A stretch of 64,000 bases of DNA from Haliclystus octoradiatus (taxonomy: Eukaryota > Cnidaria > Staurozoa > Stauromedusae > Haliclystidae): the NCBI GenBank assembly GCA_916610825.1, contig OU744449.1, positions 26,395,732-26,459,731 of the forward strand. The letters are read 5' to 3'. Both the position numbers and the translations under genes were made by a program. A model generated the notes under the pieces. The model had not been told where the DNA came from, did not search any database, and saw only the letters and a program-made list of their open reading frames with translations. Positions within the stretch are counted from its first letter, which is position 1, and each line of letters starts with the position of its first letter. Shown here one piece after another: positions 11,601 through 20,573 of the stretch.

Positions 11601-11609
11601 AGAAGTCAT
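5424..11609 (-). CDS. Gene B: secreted PAN/apple-TSP1-fibrinogen-like protein (complete)
   Basis: Six exons: 11609-11250, 9718-9694, 8370-8191, 7829-7722, 7259-6999 and 5689-5424. They sum to 1200 nt, exactly 400 codons including the stop, which supports every junction. The predicted 399-residue product has a signal peptide (about 1-28), PAN/apple (about 30-120), a microexon linker, TSP1 (about 129-188) and a fibrinogen C-terminal-like domain (about 189-399). The fibrinogen-like part keeps RRYDGSVDFYRNW, EFWLGNENIH, a calcium-site-like DEDHDTSHGNCA and the GAWWY...CHESNLNGLYG signature. Its N-terminal CDM cysteine is lost. Extracellular recognition or defence is plausible from the modules; the ligand is not known. 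It is a tandem paralogue of gene A. Confidence 0.85.
5690..6534. other. Gene B intron 5, proximal part
   Basis: Intron sequence. Near 6105-6150 the phrase 'cctaaatgcatcctaaat' is imperfectly repeated. Nothing else was recognised. Confidence 0.4.
6535..6893 (-). repeat. tRNA-derived SINE, family 2
   Basis: On the minus strand the head reads like a tRNA: A box TAGCTCAGATGG (complement of 6870-6881) and B box GGTTCAAATTCC (complement of 6815-6826), followed by a more GC-rich body down to about 6535. The 3' acceptor strand does not pair with the 5' one, so this is a SINE or tRNA-like relic and not a functional tRNA gene. It lies in intron 5 of gene B. Confidence 0.65.
6999..7259 (-). CDS. Gene B exon 5: central fibrinogen-like segment
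   Basis: A 261-nt exon, phase 1-1. It encodes VWVTMQRRYDGSVDFYRNWE, then YKHGFGNVSHEFWLGNENIH, then a YRLTALGYSG end. This is the core of a fibrinogen-related domain. The usual GGGWT is replaced by a degenerate VWVT across the junction with exon 4. Confidence 0.92.
7722..7829 (-). CDS. Gene B exon 4: start of fibrinogen-like domain
   Basis: A 108-nt exon with acceptor ACTTCCAG and donor GTAAGG, phase 1-1. It encodes ISELQSWSIEGVYIINFNID and then GRKVPLYIEVDRNRDG. The canonical CDM cysteine position reads EVD. It is homologous to gene A exon 4. Confidence 0.85.
8191..8370 (-). CDS. Gene B exon 3: TSP1 domain
   Basis: A 180-nt exon, phase 1-1, with acceptor CATTTCAG and donor GTATGA. It encodes DGGWTAWISPNLDC, then CGILNQGEERRYC, PKPDCGGKDCEG and QCQEDECH. 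It is the close paralogue of gene A exon 3, with a high proportion of identical residues. Confidence 0.9.
8371..9693. other. Gene B intron 2, no feature seen
   Basis: AT-rich intron of about 1.3 kb. No exon, RNA gene or repeat was recognised. Confidence 0.5.
9694..9718 (-). CDS. Gene B exon 2: 25-nt microexon
   Basis: Acceptor TTTGTATAG and donor GTAGTA bracket 25 nt encoding HHCKATGS plus one base, phase 0 in and phase 1 out. Conservation with gene A's microexon (HHCK...G) and the required phases support it. Confidence 0.75.
9787..9862. repeat. (GAAT)n-type tetranucleotide microsatellite
   Basis: Runs of GAAC, GAAT and CAAT units inside intron 1 of gene B. Confidence 0.9.
10144..10518 (-). 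mobile_element. LINE reverse-transcriptase C-terminal fragment
   Basis: An open frame of 124 codons contains FMKYVRPILKYASEVWSPIL, an RF-KQLPYRYHLTWKERIFNL segment and ETLERRRLIADLLFCYKI. This is the classic tail of LINE reverse transcriptases (VRPxLEYASxVWSP ... RR..DL...YKI). The catalytic part and any 3' UTR are absent. It is a truncated relic in intron 1 of gene B. The clade (CR1, Jockey or similar) cannot be fixed from this piece. Confidence 0.8.
10868..11068 (-). repeat. SINE family 1, second copy
   Basis: Shares the GGGGTGGTTGGTTAATT block, the TGCCCTTCCTG...CCAAACC block and the tRNA-like head with the 3574-3769 copy, but is diverged. Confidence 0.75.
11250..11609 (-). CDS. Gene B exon 1: signal peptide and PAN/apple domain
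   Basis: Starts with ATG at 11609 and ends at donor GTAAGT, phase 0, 120 codons. The hydrophobic leader (FGLVWLVYYITVTI) precedes MEQCRATHERGNYSG. PAN/apple cysteines are EQC, FRCRDLC, RLC and KHC, with CFALSYNRIG between. It aligns residue for residue with gene A exon 1. Confidence 0.85.
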
Positions 11610-12980
11610 GATTTTAAAGTCATTTGTAACAACAAAAAGATGAAAGATTGAGAGATATTTACTGCTTCGTGATGTTCTCAGCTATTGGTATTGAGCATAA
11701 TTATTAATTTTCGCTTTCTTCATATGGAATTACTTATAAATCATTAAGAATTGATGAGTTGATGAATATTTGTTTATTTATATTTTTAATCGACATTTGA
11801 ATTATGATTGATTGAAACCGCACCGAGAGAGAATAGCCAATAGCCACGGATAATTGCCAATTTAAGCCGGCATCAGCCTGGAAATACAGGATACAAGAAG
11901 TTCCTTTTCTACAATTTGGTATTTCGGACAACTTTGTGACGAAAAATTGCAAAATGGTGCAATTTTGAAGGCATTACAGTAATGAAGCTACTATATATGC
12001 AAATGGCACCTTCTTTTGTGCAAAATGCCTATTTCGTCAGGAAAATTGACAAACACACCGGTCCTTTGATTGGCTTGTAGTTACGGCTGTTTCATGCTCT
12101 GGTGTACGTCATTGGAATAGTTTACTGGTTTCTGTAACGTAGTGCAGTTGCCTTGCAATGTTCAAACAGAAGTGCATATTACTTACTAACTTGAAAATCC
12201 AGACACCTTGTTAATACAAAATTTTAATGGCATTTTAATAGTTTTCTGCTTGCAAAATTATAGTTATATTTTTAATCTCCCTACTCTGCGAAGGAAGGAG
12301 AGATCATAATTAGCAATTATATTGACCGGTAGATCACAATTAGCTCACACTTACGCAGGGGTCAAAGAAGTTGCTCACGCAGTAGTTTTTCATGGAATCG
12401 CTATTTAGTGATTCTTGGAACCGTGAAGCTTGCCCCTTTTTTCGTAAAATGTCGCATTTTGGTATCGAAATTAAGTTCACAATAGCTCAGCTACTTCAAA
12501 ATTTTATCACGCATTAATTTCTGGGTTATCTAGACTTTTAGTTTCAAGGAATGTTGCTATTTTTTAGAATCTCAGTTTCAAGTGTGCCGTGTCAATCAAA
12601 AACTGTGGTAGGCGATAGATACTGTATCTGATGCTCTAGCTAAGCGGGGGATTCCTAACATGACGTATCCTATTGAAATGCACGTGCGAAGGGGCGATGT
12701 AAAGGTCATATAAATAAGCATTGAACATACATTATAATTGAAGAACACGAATTTCAAAGTAATCCCAAACTTCAAAGCATATCTCCGTGTCGTGCGTGTC
12801 ACTGTGGTCACATCTCATTTGGATGTGTAATTGTGTTTCCCTTTCGTTTCTAGACAAATTTCATAATTGATTACATATTAAGTTAGATTTAGACGAATAT
12901 GTGTCTATTTGCTCTACTCCGTAGAGCAGAACAAACAGCTTGCCACGATAGATTGACACGAAAAAATATATCACTTTGAT
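11610..12980. other. Intergenic region between genes B and D
   Basis: About 1.4 kb upstream of gene B. No coding region, RNA gene or clear promoter element was recognised. Confidence 0.4.
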
Positions 12981-13258
12981 AAATCAAATAAAAACATTTC
13001 TTCGTTACCTCTTTATTAAAAACTTTTACAATATCATAATAATTTCAAAACAATCAAGGATTTTTATATATCTATCTGACTATATATCGTATGAGCGAGG
13101 TATTAATACAGAAATATATCATTAAAAATCAAATAAAAACATTTCTTTGTCATCTCTTTATTAAAAACGTTTACAATATCATTAGAAGTTTAAAACAATC
13201 AAGGATTTTATATAATCTATCGGACTATACATCGTATAAGCGTGGTATTAATACATAG
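12981..13258 (-). repeat. Tandem duplication in gene D's 3' region, with duplicated AATAAA
   Basis: A unit of about 145 bp starting AAATCAAATAAAAACATTTC at 12981 recurs at 13126 with scattered mismatches. On the minus strand each copy carries AATAAA (from CTCTTTATTAAA), so gene D appears to have two duplicated candidate polyadenylation sites downstream of its stop. Confidence 0.8.
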
Positions 13259-13320
13259 TCAATTTTTCTTGATAGAAAATGGCAAGCATATTTTGATAAA
13301 GTATGATAATATTATAATAA

Positions 13321-14133
13321 TTAACATCTTGGATATTTATTATATCTGTTACAGCTTAATCCAGTTGGTACTAGACATGATCTAGACCAAAACTTCGTTC
13401 GACAGCAGAAATCATGTTGGCGACATCCTTCATGAACACAACAATTGCCACATACCCATTTCCAACACGTGCATCCTTTGCCGCACATCCCATAACAGTT
13501 CCTAGAGCGTCTAGGGGTTAAATACCATGGACAATAGGCTCGTTTTGATCTTGATAAGACACGTTCCATATATCGTTGTGTTGAAAGAGGCTCTTTAACA
13601 ACGGTTCTTGTTTTTCTTGCACTGAGCCTGTACCCAGCTTGTTGAAGCATCGTCACAACCGAATATAAAGGCAGAAACGCTAGGCGAGATTTATGAATTC
13701 CAGGGAGACTTTGTAATTCATCAAATAAATTTGTTACATGTTTAATGCTACCTGTTTTGACCAGCTTTTTAATCGAATTCTTAATATCTTTTTCAGATGA
13801 ATAAATCAACTTGTCTTTTTTATCATTACCTTGTTGTGACACTTGTTCTCTTAAAATCTTCTGCTCTTCTTTCGAACCAATTGTTATATATTCATCATCC
13901 CCATATGTTCTTTTTAGAGTATTATTATCTTCGTGAAATAATACTATTGGTTTTCCGCCACGTTTGAAATATAATTCAACGTTATTTTCATTGCTTCTAA
14001 AACATACATCAAACGCTGGAATGTTATCTTGGCAACCAGCAATTTGCGTTGTTGATTTCTCAGTAAAAATGATTTTTGAATTTATTCCACGATGGAAAAA
14101 TAGAACAAACGATGCAACTAATAAAATGTTCAT
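13321..14133 (-). CDS. Gene D: secreted proprotein with phospholipase-A2-like Cys-rich tail
   Basis: Intronless 270-codon gene with a signal peptide at about 1-19 (MNILLVASFVLFFHRGINS). A pro-region of about 180 residues follows and ends in the basic site RSKR (195-198). The last 72 residues hold 14 cysteines and the phrase CTCWKWVCGNCC...GCRQHDFCC (221-244). The His-Asp next to a CC pair resembles the active-site helix of secreted phospholipases A2 (CCxxHDxCC), although the rest is not a canonical PLA2 and no calcium-binding loop is evident. A mature secreted Cys-rich peptide released by a furin-like protease is the likely product. Whether it has lipase activity cannot be told. Confidence 0.8.
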   Translation of the reverse strand: MNILLVASFVLFFHRGINSKIIFTEKSTTQIAGCQDNIPAFDVCFRSNENNVELYFKRGGKPIVLFHEDNNTLKRTYGDDEYITIGSKEEQKILREQVSQQGNDKKDKLIYSSEKDIKNSIKKLVKTGSIKHVTNLFDELQSLPGIHKSRLAFLPLYSVVTMLQQAGYRLSARKTRTVVKEPLSTQRYMERVLSRSKRAYCPWYLTPRRSRNCYGMCGKGCTCWKWVCGNCCVHEGCRQHDFCCRTKFWSRSCLVPTGLSCNRYNKYPRC

Positions 14134-14867
14134 ATTTCAAAAAGGTTGTTTGTCTTTCAAAATAAAAGTTAAACGCATCTAATCTAAATCGAATCTAAAC
14201 GCACGGGTTTTATGAACAGAAAGTGATTGATGTTTTCATTGATATATTGACATTTTGTAACAAGAAAAACAAATAAAAGAAGCTGTGACGCTCAACATGC
14301 ATTTTACCCCAGTTCTAAAAAATTTGTAGACTACATCACATCGCAGACCGCAAATCAACCTCAAATTCAGGCTGTCACGCCACATGAGAAATTCGAAAAG
14401 TAATAAAATGAAACAGGTATTCTGATTCAAGAAATCTAGATTTAGAAATGTTCTGATTATTGAGAAAACAAAGAAATAGTCATGAGACCTGCATTTAAAT
14501 TTAATTTGACGAATGGATGTTTTGTATATCAACGATGAAACAGATCGTCTGGATCTATTAATGCAGGCTACCCACGTTAAATATATCATTCATTCGTTCA
14601 GATGCTTGATAAAATATACAAACATCTACCCGGCGTTAGATTGAATGGCTTACTTGGAATTGAAAGATGTTTCTACCGCCGGCTGAATTCTGAGAGGAAA
14701 CATCAATACAGTTAAGTCGAAATAGTTAATTCTGGACACAGTGTTTATATAGGCGTCATAGAAGATTTAGTAGCGGTGATCACACGGTTTCGATATCAAT
14801 TCAGGATTAACTTGCACACGTGGATTAAACGAGTATGAAAAATAGAGTATTATTTTTACTATTCGTA
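14134..14867. other. Intergenic region upstream of gene D
   Basis: Contains a TATA-like AATATATC on the minus strand near 14240, roughly 110 bases before the gene D start. No gene seen. Confidence 0.35.
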
Positions 14868-15331
14868 TGACGGGAATTGCAAGACGGAACTTTCTAGAAG
14901 CGACTATCTACGTGCGGAATAGAACGCAATGTCATAAGTTCAAGCTAACGTCATCAATTTGGTCCTATTGTTCTCCAAGATTGACGTCATCGCTATTCTA
15001 TTTCAAGACAAAACTGGAAAATTCGATGCTGACCTTGACGCTGTCATGTAATCTAGAACATTCTTAATTATTATATCACATTCTATATTTAGTAACATAA
15101 ATTAGTATAAAAATAACTCCACCAAATCTTGTAAATTATTATAACATTAGTATCTGTGTGAGGATCATCTATAGATCAAGCCTAGAATACAACTGTGTAA
15201 TCAGGCAACGAATACAAGAAATATACGCTACGCTACTAAATGCTGGAGTATTTAATTTGTATAAACGTCTGTCTATCGGAGGCAACGCGTTGCTGAGAGA
15301 TATTTGTTGTGGACATATCTAATTCCCGACA
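14868..15331 (+). repeat. 5' LTR of BEL/Pao element
   Basis: 464 bp, TG...CA ends, identical to 19800-20263 except for one base. The flanking CGTA is at 14864-14867. Confidence 0.96.
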
Positions 15332-15334
15332 AAG

Positions 15335-15350
15335 TGGCACCCGTGATGGG
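15335..15350 (+). promoter_or_regulatory. Primer-binding site of the retrotransposon
   Basis: TGGCACCCGTGATGGG begins three bases after the 5' LTR. TGG would pair with a tRNA 3' CCA end. The primer tRNA was not identified. Confidence 0.75.
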
Positions 15351-15426
15351 AGAAGAATTTTGAGACTACATTCAGAATTATACAACACACAATTATTGGA
15401 GATTAAACTATTCATATATAGTTACA

Positions 15427-18400
15427 ATGGGGGAAGAAATGCTGGAGAGCCAACTCAAGAAGTTACAAAACAGAATACAATTACTTAACTTAACAGTGGA
15501 AGATGCAGATGGAGTTATTGCGAGCAATAATGTTCGAGAACTAGAAAATTACAAGAGAGATTTACTCAAACAATTAGAGGAAATCAACAAAACGGAGACA
15601 TCAATCCAAGAACTGAAAATAGAAGACGGCGAAGAACCTCTATCAGTGAGACAATGGAAGAAAGATTTACAATTACAATTGAAGCTAAGCAACACAACTA
15701 TGGAGACCTTAGAGAAACATATTAAAGATATCAACAATACAGTATCAGAAGAAGATTCTATCAGAGAATTAGAAATATTACGCAAAAAACACGAAGAAGA
15801 ACTTAAACTTGAAGAGAGAAAACTACAATTACAAATGCTTAAACAAAGAGAAGCAGAAAGTGAGCAAACTATTAAGAGAGATCAAAACTCTCAAAACATA
15901 ATAAGTGCTAAACTACCAAAGCTGGTTATAACAAAGTTCAATGGGACACATATCGACTGGAACAGATTCTGGAACCAATTTGAGTCTGAAATAGAAAATA
16001 GCAGCAATTTAGCACAAGTTACAAAGTTTTCATATTTGAAAGAGCTGGTTGAAGAAAAAATACGCCCTGTTATTGATGGGCTACCTTTCACAAATGAAGG
16101 TTATGAGAGAGCTAAAGCTATATTAAAGTCAAAATATGGTAGACCTAGTGAAGTAACAAATGCACATATTCAAAGCATATTATCATTATCTACAATATAT
16201 GGAACAAATACTTACAAAATTAATGAGTTCTATCAAAAACTAGTTACAAATGTACAAGCGTTAGAAACCATGGGAAAGTTAACAGAAATCAACGGTTACG
16301 TAAGAATGACATTGGACAAATTACCTGGTATACGATCAGATTTAGTACGAACAGATAACAATTGGCAAGAATGGAAGTTCAACCATCTAACCGAAGCACT
16401 TTGGCAATGGACTGAGAGAAATCCTGTTTCTGAAGATCGTCAAAATACAGACAGATATAAACATAAAAAGGACAAAATATTTAATACAAGACAATCATCA
16501 TGGAGAAGCTGTGTATACTGTAAAGACGAAGAGCAAGACCATAAATCATCAGAATGTACAAAAGTTAAAGATATTAGTGAAAGAAAACAACTATTGATGA
16601 AAGAGAAACGATGTTTCAACTGCACAAAAATGGATCACAGAGCAGCTGATTGCAAGAGTAAATGGAAATGTTCTAACTGCTCTAGAAGACATCACACGTC
16701 AATATGCGAAGGCAACCACACTGCAACAAAACCACAAAAGGAACAAACACTGACAACTGCTGAATCAAAAGATGTAACATACGCTGTAGTAATAGTAAGA
16801 GCCAACGGTATCAAATGTAGAGCATTATTGGACACTGGAGCTGGAAGCTCATACGCTTCTTCGACTCTCATTAGCAGACTAAAAATGCAGCCTATACGTA
16901 AAGAAATGAAAACAATAGAAATGATGATGGAAAAAACGACAAGGAAAATATCAATGTACAACATTACAATTACAGATTTGGATGAAACATGCGTTATTCA
17001 AGCAGAGGTAAATAAAGTTGATAAAAGAGAGTTATTATCACTACCGAATCCTAACTATGACAAAATGATTGCAAGATATACTCACCTAAAAGATGTGTCA
17101 ATGAACGAACAAGAAAACGATAAGATGTTATCTATTCACCTAGTTCTTGGTGCAAGTGAATACGCCAGAGTAAAGACAACATCACAACCACGAATTGGTC
17201 GACCAGGAGAGCCAGTGGCGGAAAGAACAAAACTAGGTTGGACCATCCTGTCGCCTGGCGAAGAAGCAACATTGGGAAGTACATATCTTACAAAAGATTC
17301 AACATATGACTTCGAGAGACTGTGCTTGTTGGATGTGCTGGGCGTGGCCGATACAAACAAAACAGATGATGAAGAAATTCTTGAAACATTTAAGGATAAA
17401 CTAACTAAAAGTAAAGAAGGATGGTATGAAACAAGCCTTATTTGGAAGCCTAATCACCCAGAGTTAGCAAGCAACAAAGCAGGAAGCATGGGGAGATTAA
17501 ATAAATTAATGAGAAGATTAAATCGGCAACCAGGATTGTTACAGAAATATGATGACATTATTCAAGAACAACTACAAGAGGGAATAGTAGAAAGAGTTCC
17601 TGACGCCATAAATAACAAAGAGTTTTACATACCTCACAAACCAGTTATCAGAGAAAACGTGGAGACTACAAAATTAAGAATTGTGTATGATGCATCTGCA
17701 AAAGAAAACACTAATCGACCATCGTTAAACGATTGCCTTGAAACTGGTCCACCACTTCAAAACAAGCTATGGGATGTATTGATCAGAAATCGTTTTAGAC
17801 CAATAGCACTCACCGGAGACATTAAAAAGGCATTTCTACAAGTTCGGATTAAAGAAGAGGATCGAGATTCGCTGAGATTTCATTGGATTAAAGATAAAGA
17901 TCCAACAAAGATTGAAACATTACGTTTCACAAGAGCATTATTTGGTTTAGTACAATCACCCTTTATGTTGGCAGCAACAATAGATACTCATCTGGACACA
18001 ATGAAGAAAGAATATCCTGAAGAAGCAGAAGAGATAAGAAAGTGTTTATACGTAGATGATTTGATCACTGGCTGCAACACAATAGAGGAAACCCAGAGAT
18101 TTAAAGACAAAGCTTGCAGCATCTTCAAAGAGGGAGGTTTTCAACTACATAAATGGCATTCAACCAACAACTGTATTGAAGGAAAACAAGAAACACAAAT
18201 ATTCCCGTTAGAAGAAGAAAGGACATTTTCAAAAGAGCAGCTTGGATCTCTTGAAAACGACTCGAAGATAATGGGCATTTATTGGAATAAGCAAGATGAC
18301 CATCTCAGCGTAATTGTACCACAACCACCTTCAAGGACGACCAAGAGAGGGATTCTACAGTACTTGGCAACAATATTTGATCCGCTTGGGTTTGCATCGC

Positions 18401-19722
18401 CTACAACATTGGTTGGAAAAAATATATTCAGGACATGCTGTGAAAATAAATTCAATTGGGATAAAGAATTCGACAAAGACATCACATCACGCTGGAAAAC
18501 ATTCTTGGACAGACAACCGGAGACATTCGAAGTACCTAGATCGATACCTTCGTACAAGGAAGACATAGAATGGATAGATCTACATGCCTTCAGCGATGCA
18601 ACTGAAAAGGGTATCTGCGCAGTCGTCTACGCTGTCACAGCACAAAAGTCTGGTATCAGTAAAGGTTTACTGGTTGCAAAATCAAGATTATCACAGAAAA
18701 CAGCAACTATTCCACGTCTGGAATTAAATGCAGCGACAATGGCAGCAAATATACTTTGGAATGTTCACGAAGCCATTAAAGACTTGCCAATACGGAACGT
18801 GTACGCCTGGACGGATAGCACTGTTACACTACATTGGATCCGAGGTTCTGGAAATTACAAACAATACGTAAACAATCGCGTGAAAAAGATCAAAGAGAAG
18901 CCATTCATACAATGGAGACATGTTCCTGGTAAAGAAAACCCAGCTGACATAGGAAGCCGAGGGGCAGAAGCAAAACAGCTCACAGATCTTTGGTGGAACG
19001 GTCCAATTTGGTTAGAAGATGCCGACAATTGGCCTAAAGACATATTAACACAATATACGACTGAAAGTGCAGCAGAAGCAAAAGCCATAAAAGAAGTCTT
19101 GTCAACAACAATTACAAGTCAAGACGACGAAATTCAAAAACTACTAGACAAACATGGTACATGGAAAGCCTCCAGAATTATAGCATGGATCATGAGGCTC
19201 AAACACAACGGTAATACATCTAATGAAAACAATTACAGAGGATACCTACAAACGCAAGAGATTACATCAGCTACAAACAAAATAATAAAAAAGATTCAAG
19301 AAAATTTCATCAAAGAAGACGCATTTGAATCATTCAAACACAAATTAAACCTTCAGCAAAATGAAGAAAATATCTATGTATGCAAAGGAAGACTACAAGG
19401 AGACTATCCTGTATTTATCCCTCCAAAAACAATCCTTGGAAAGCAGATAGTCATACAGGCACACACAAAAACGCTACATGGGGGAGTTGGTTTGACCATG
19501 GCAGAAGTCAGAAGCAAATATTGGATACCAAATTTACGACGTTTGTCAAAAACCATCATTAGAGACTGTTTTAAATGTAAACGCTACCACGCCACACCCT
19601 TCAAAAGACCTAAACCTGGAAATCAAGAACGACCAAGAAGAAATACAGCAGATATTGCGAGAGTGAAAATAAAAGATACAGAAGACACAACAAACAAGGA
19701 AGACGAAGTAACCATAGAATAA
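15427..19722 (+). CDS. gag-pol: BEL/Pao Gag-Pol polyprotein, truncated in integrase
   Basis: One uninterrupted frame of 1431 codons. It has a coiled-coil N-terminus, then a DUF1759-type Gag region (about 165-330, KFNGTHIDWNRFWNQFE). Three CCHC-like knuckles follow (361-428, e.g. CFNCTKMDHRAADC), then an aspartic protease (LLDTGAGSSY, about 467). The reverse transcriptase has LTGDIKKAFLQVRI (about 791) and catalytic YVDDL (about 874). RNase H has HAFSDATEKGICAVVY (about 1052) and WTDSTVTLHWI (about 1126). The integrase HHCC finger runs from 1345 to 1385. After CFKCKRYHATPFKRPKPG the protein goes straight into a basic tail (NQERPRRNTADIARVKIKD) and stops. No D,D-35-E core is present, and only 77 bp remain before the 3' LTR. 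Confidence 0.95.
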   Translation: MGEEMLESQLKKLQNRIQLLNLTVEDADGVIASNNVRELENYKRDLLKQLEEINKTETSIQELKIEDGEEPLSVRQWKKDLQLQLKLSNTTMETLEKHIKDINNTVSEEDSIRELEILRKKHEEELKLEERKLQLQMLKQREAESEQTIKRDQNSQNIISAKLPKLVITKFNGTHIDWNRFWNQFESEIENSSNLAQVTKFSYLKELVEEKIRPVIDGLPFTNEGYERAKAILKSKYGRPSEVTNAHIQSILSLSTIYGTNTYKINEFYQKLVTNVQALETMGKLTEINGYVRMTLDKLPGIRSDLVRTDNNWQEWKFNHLTEALWQWTERNPVSEDRQNTDRYKHKKDKIFNTRQSSWRSCVYCKDEEQDHKSSECTKVKDISERKQLLMKEKRCFNCTKMDHRAADCKSKWKCSNCSRRHHTSICEGNHTATKPQKEQTLTTAESKDVTYAVVIVRANGIKCRALLDTGAGSSYASSTLISRLKMQPIRKEMKTIEMMMEKTTRKISMYNITITDLDETCVIQAEVNKVDKRELLSLPNPNYDKMIARYTHLKDVSMNEQENDKMLSIHLVLGASEYARVKTTSQPRIGRPGEPVAERTKLGWTILSPGEEATLGSTYLTKDSTYDFERLCLLDVLGVADTNKTDDEEILETFKDKLTKSKEGWYETSLIWKPNHPELASNKAGSMGRLNKLMRRLNRQPGLLQKYDDIIQEQLQEGIVERVPDAINNKEFYIPHKPVIRENVETTKLRIVYDASAKENTNRPSLNDCLETGPPLQNKLWDVLIRNRFRPIALTGDIKKAFLQVRIKEEDRDSLRFHWIKDKDPTKIETLRFTRALFGLVQSPFMLAATIDTHLDTMKKEYPEEAEEIRKCLYVDDLITGCNTIEETQRFKDKACSIFKEGGFQLHKWHSTNNCIEGKQETQIFPLEEERTFSKEQLGSLENDSKIMGIYWNKQDDHLSVIVPQPPSRTTKRGILQYLATIFDPLGFASPTTLVGKNIFRTCCENKFNWDKEFDKDITSRWKTFLDRQPETFEVPRSIPSYKEDIEWIDLHAFSDATEKGICAVVYAVTAQKSGISKGLLVAKSRLSQKTATIPRLELNAATMAANILWNVHEAIKDLPIRNVYAWTDSTVTLHWIRGSGNYKQYVNNRVKKIKEKPFIQWRHVPGKENPADIGSRGAEAKQLTDLWWNGPIWLEDADNWPKDILTQYTTESAAEAKAIKEVLSTTITSQDDEIQKLLDKHGTWKASRIIAWIMRLKHNGNTSNENNYRGYLQTQEITSATNKIIKKIQENFIKEDAFESFKHKLNLQQNEENIYVCKGRLQGDYPVFIPPKTILGKQIVIQAHTKTLHGGVGLTMAEVRSKYWIPNLRRLSKTIIRDCFKCKRYHATPFKRPKPGNQERPRRNTADIARVKIKDTEDTTNKEDEVTIE

Positions 19723-19790
19723 ATATTATACTATAAGCTAAACTATACATGTGAAAAAGTGTATTTAACTATAAACGATATACTTAAATA

Positions 19791-19799
19791 GGGGGAGAG
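19791..19799 (+). promoter_or_regulatory. Polypurine tract
   Basis: GGGGGAGAG lies immediately before the 3' LTR, the usual plus-strand priming site. Confidence 0.85.
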
Positions 19800-20263
19800 T
19801 GACGGGAATTGCAAGACGGAACTTTCTAGAAGCGACTATCTACGTGCGGAATAGAACGCAATGTCATAAGTTCAAGCTAACGTCATCAATTTGGTCCTAT
19901 TGTTCTCCAAGATTGACGTCATCGCTATTCTATTTCAAGACAAAACTGGAAAATTCGATGCTGACCTTGACGCTGTCATGTAATCTAGAACATTCTTAAT
20001 TATTATATCACATTCTATATTTAGTAACATAAATTAGTATAAAAATAACTCCACCAAATCTTGTAAATTATTATAACATTAGTATCTGTGTGAGGATCAT
20101 CTATAGATCAAGCCTAGAATACAACTGTGTAATCAGGCAACGAATACAAGAAATATACGCTACGCTACTAAATGCTAGAGTATTTAATTTGTATAAACGT
20201 CTGTCTATCGGAGGCAACGCGTTGCTGAGAGATATTTGTTGTGGACATATCTAATTCCCGACA
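19800..20263 (+). repeat. 3' LTR of BEL/Pao element
   Basis: 464 bp, one difference from the 5' LTR, followed by the CGTA target-site duplicate at 20264-20267. Confidence 0.96.
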
Positions 20264-20423
20264 CGTATACAGGATCCAATGCGCTCAAACGCTGAAATTA
20301 ATCTTATCCAAACAGGCCGCTTCGGTGTCTATCAACAAATTAAAAATTCCATAGGTCATACGTACAGAAGCATCGAACAAGGTAGTTTATAGATGTTTAA
20401 TTTATAATAGACATAAAGATAAG

Positions 20424-20490
20424 GCAAAAGCCTTTTTCCGTTACTCGGAGTTACTCGGAGTTACTCCGAGTAACGGAAAAAGGCTTTTGC
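20424..20490. repeat. Perfect inverted repeat 1 (28-bp arms)
   Basis: Left arm 20424-20451 is the exact reverse complement of 20463-20490, with an 11-nt spacer that also partly repeats the arm (TTACTCGGAG occurs twice in direct orientation). Its right arm overlaps the left arm of the next palindrome by six bases. Confidence 0.95.
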
Positions 20491-20573
20491 TTTATCTACG
20501 GAGTTTCACGCGTTTATTTTGCTTTCATAAGCTCCGCAAAGTAAACGCGTGAAACTCCGTAGATAAAGCAAAA
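20485..20573. repeat. Perfect inverted repeat 2 (32-bp arms)
   Basis: Left arm 20485-20516 (TTTTGCTTTATCTACGGAGT...) is the exact reverse complement of 20542-20573, with a 25-nt loop. Together with the previous repeat it makes two abutting hairpins just downstream of the retrotransposon. Confidence 0.95.

Larger units (their letters stand above)
14868..20263 (+). mobile_element. BEL/Pao LTR retrotransposon, recent insertion, integrase core missing
   Basis: Complete unit with LTR, primer-binding site, single gag-pol frame, polypurine tract and LTR. The flanking target-site duplication is CGTA (14864-14867 and 20264-20267). LTRs start TGACGG and end CGACA. Domain order (Gag, zinc knuckles, protease, RT, RNase H, integrase zinc finger) and sequence style are those of BEL/Pao elements. 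The two LTRs differ at one position (G in the left copy, A in the right, in AAATGCTGGAG), so insertion was recent. At 5.4 kb it is short because the integrase catalytic region is missing. Confidence 0.95.

Noticed and set aside
14867..15067. 66-codon frame occurring twice (also 19799-19999)
   Set aside because: It is the identical chance frame within the two LTR copies.
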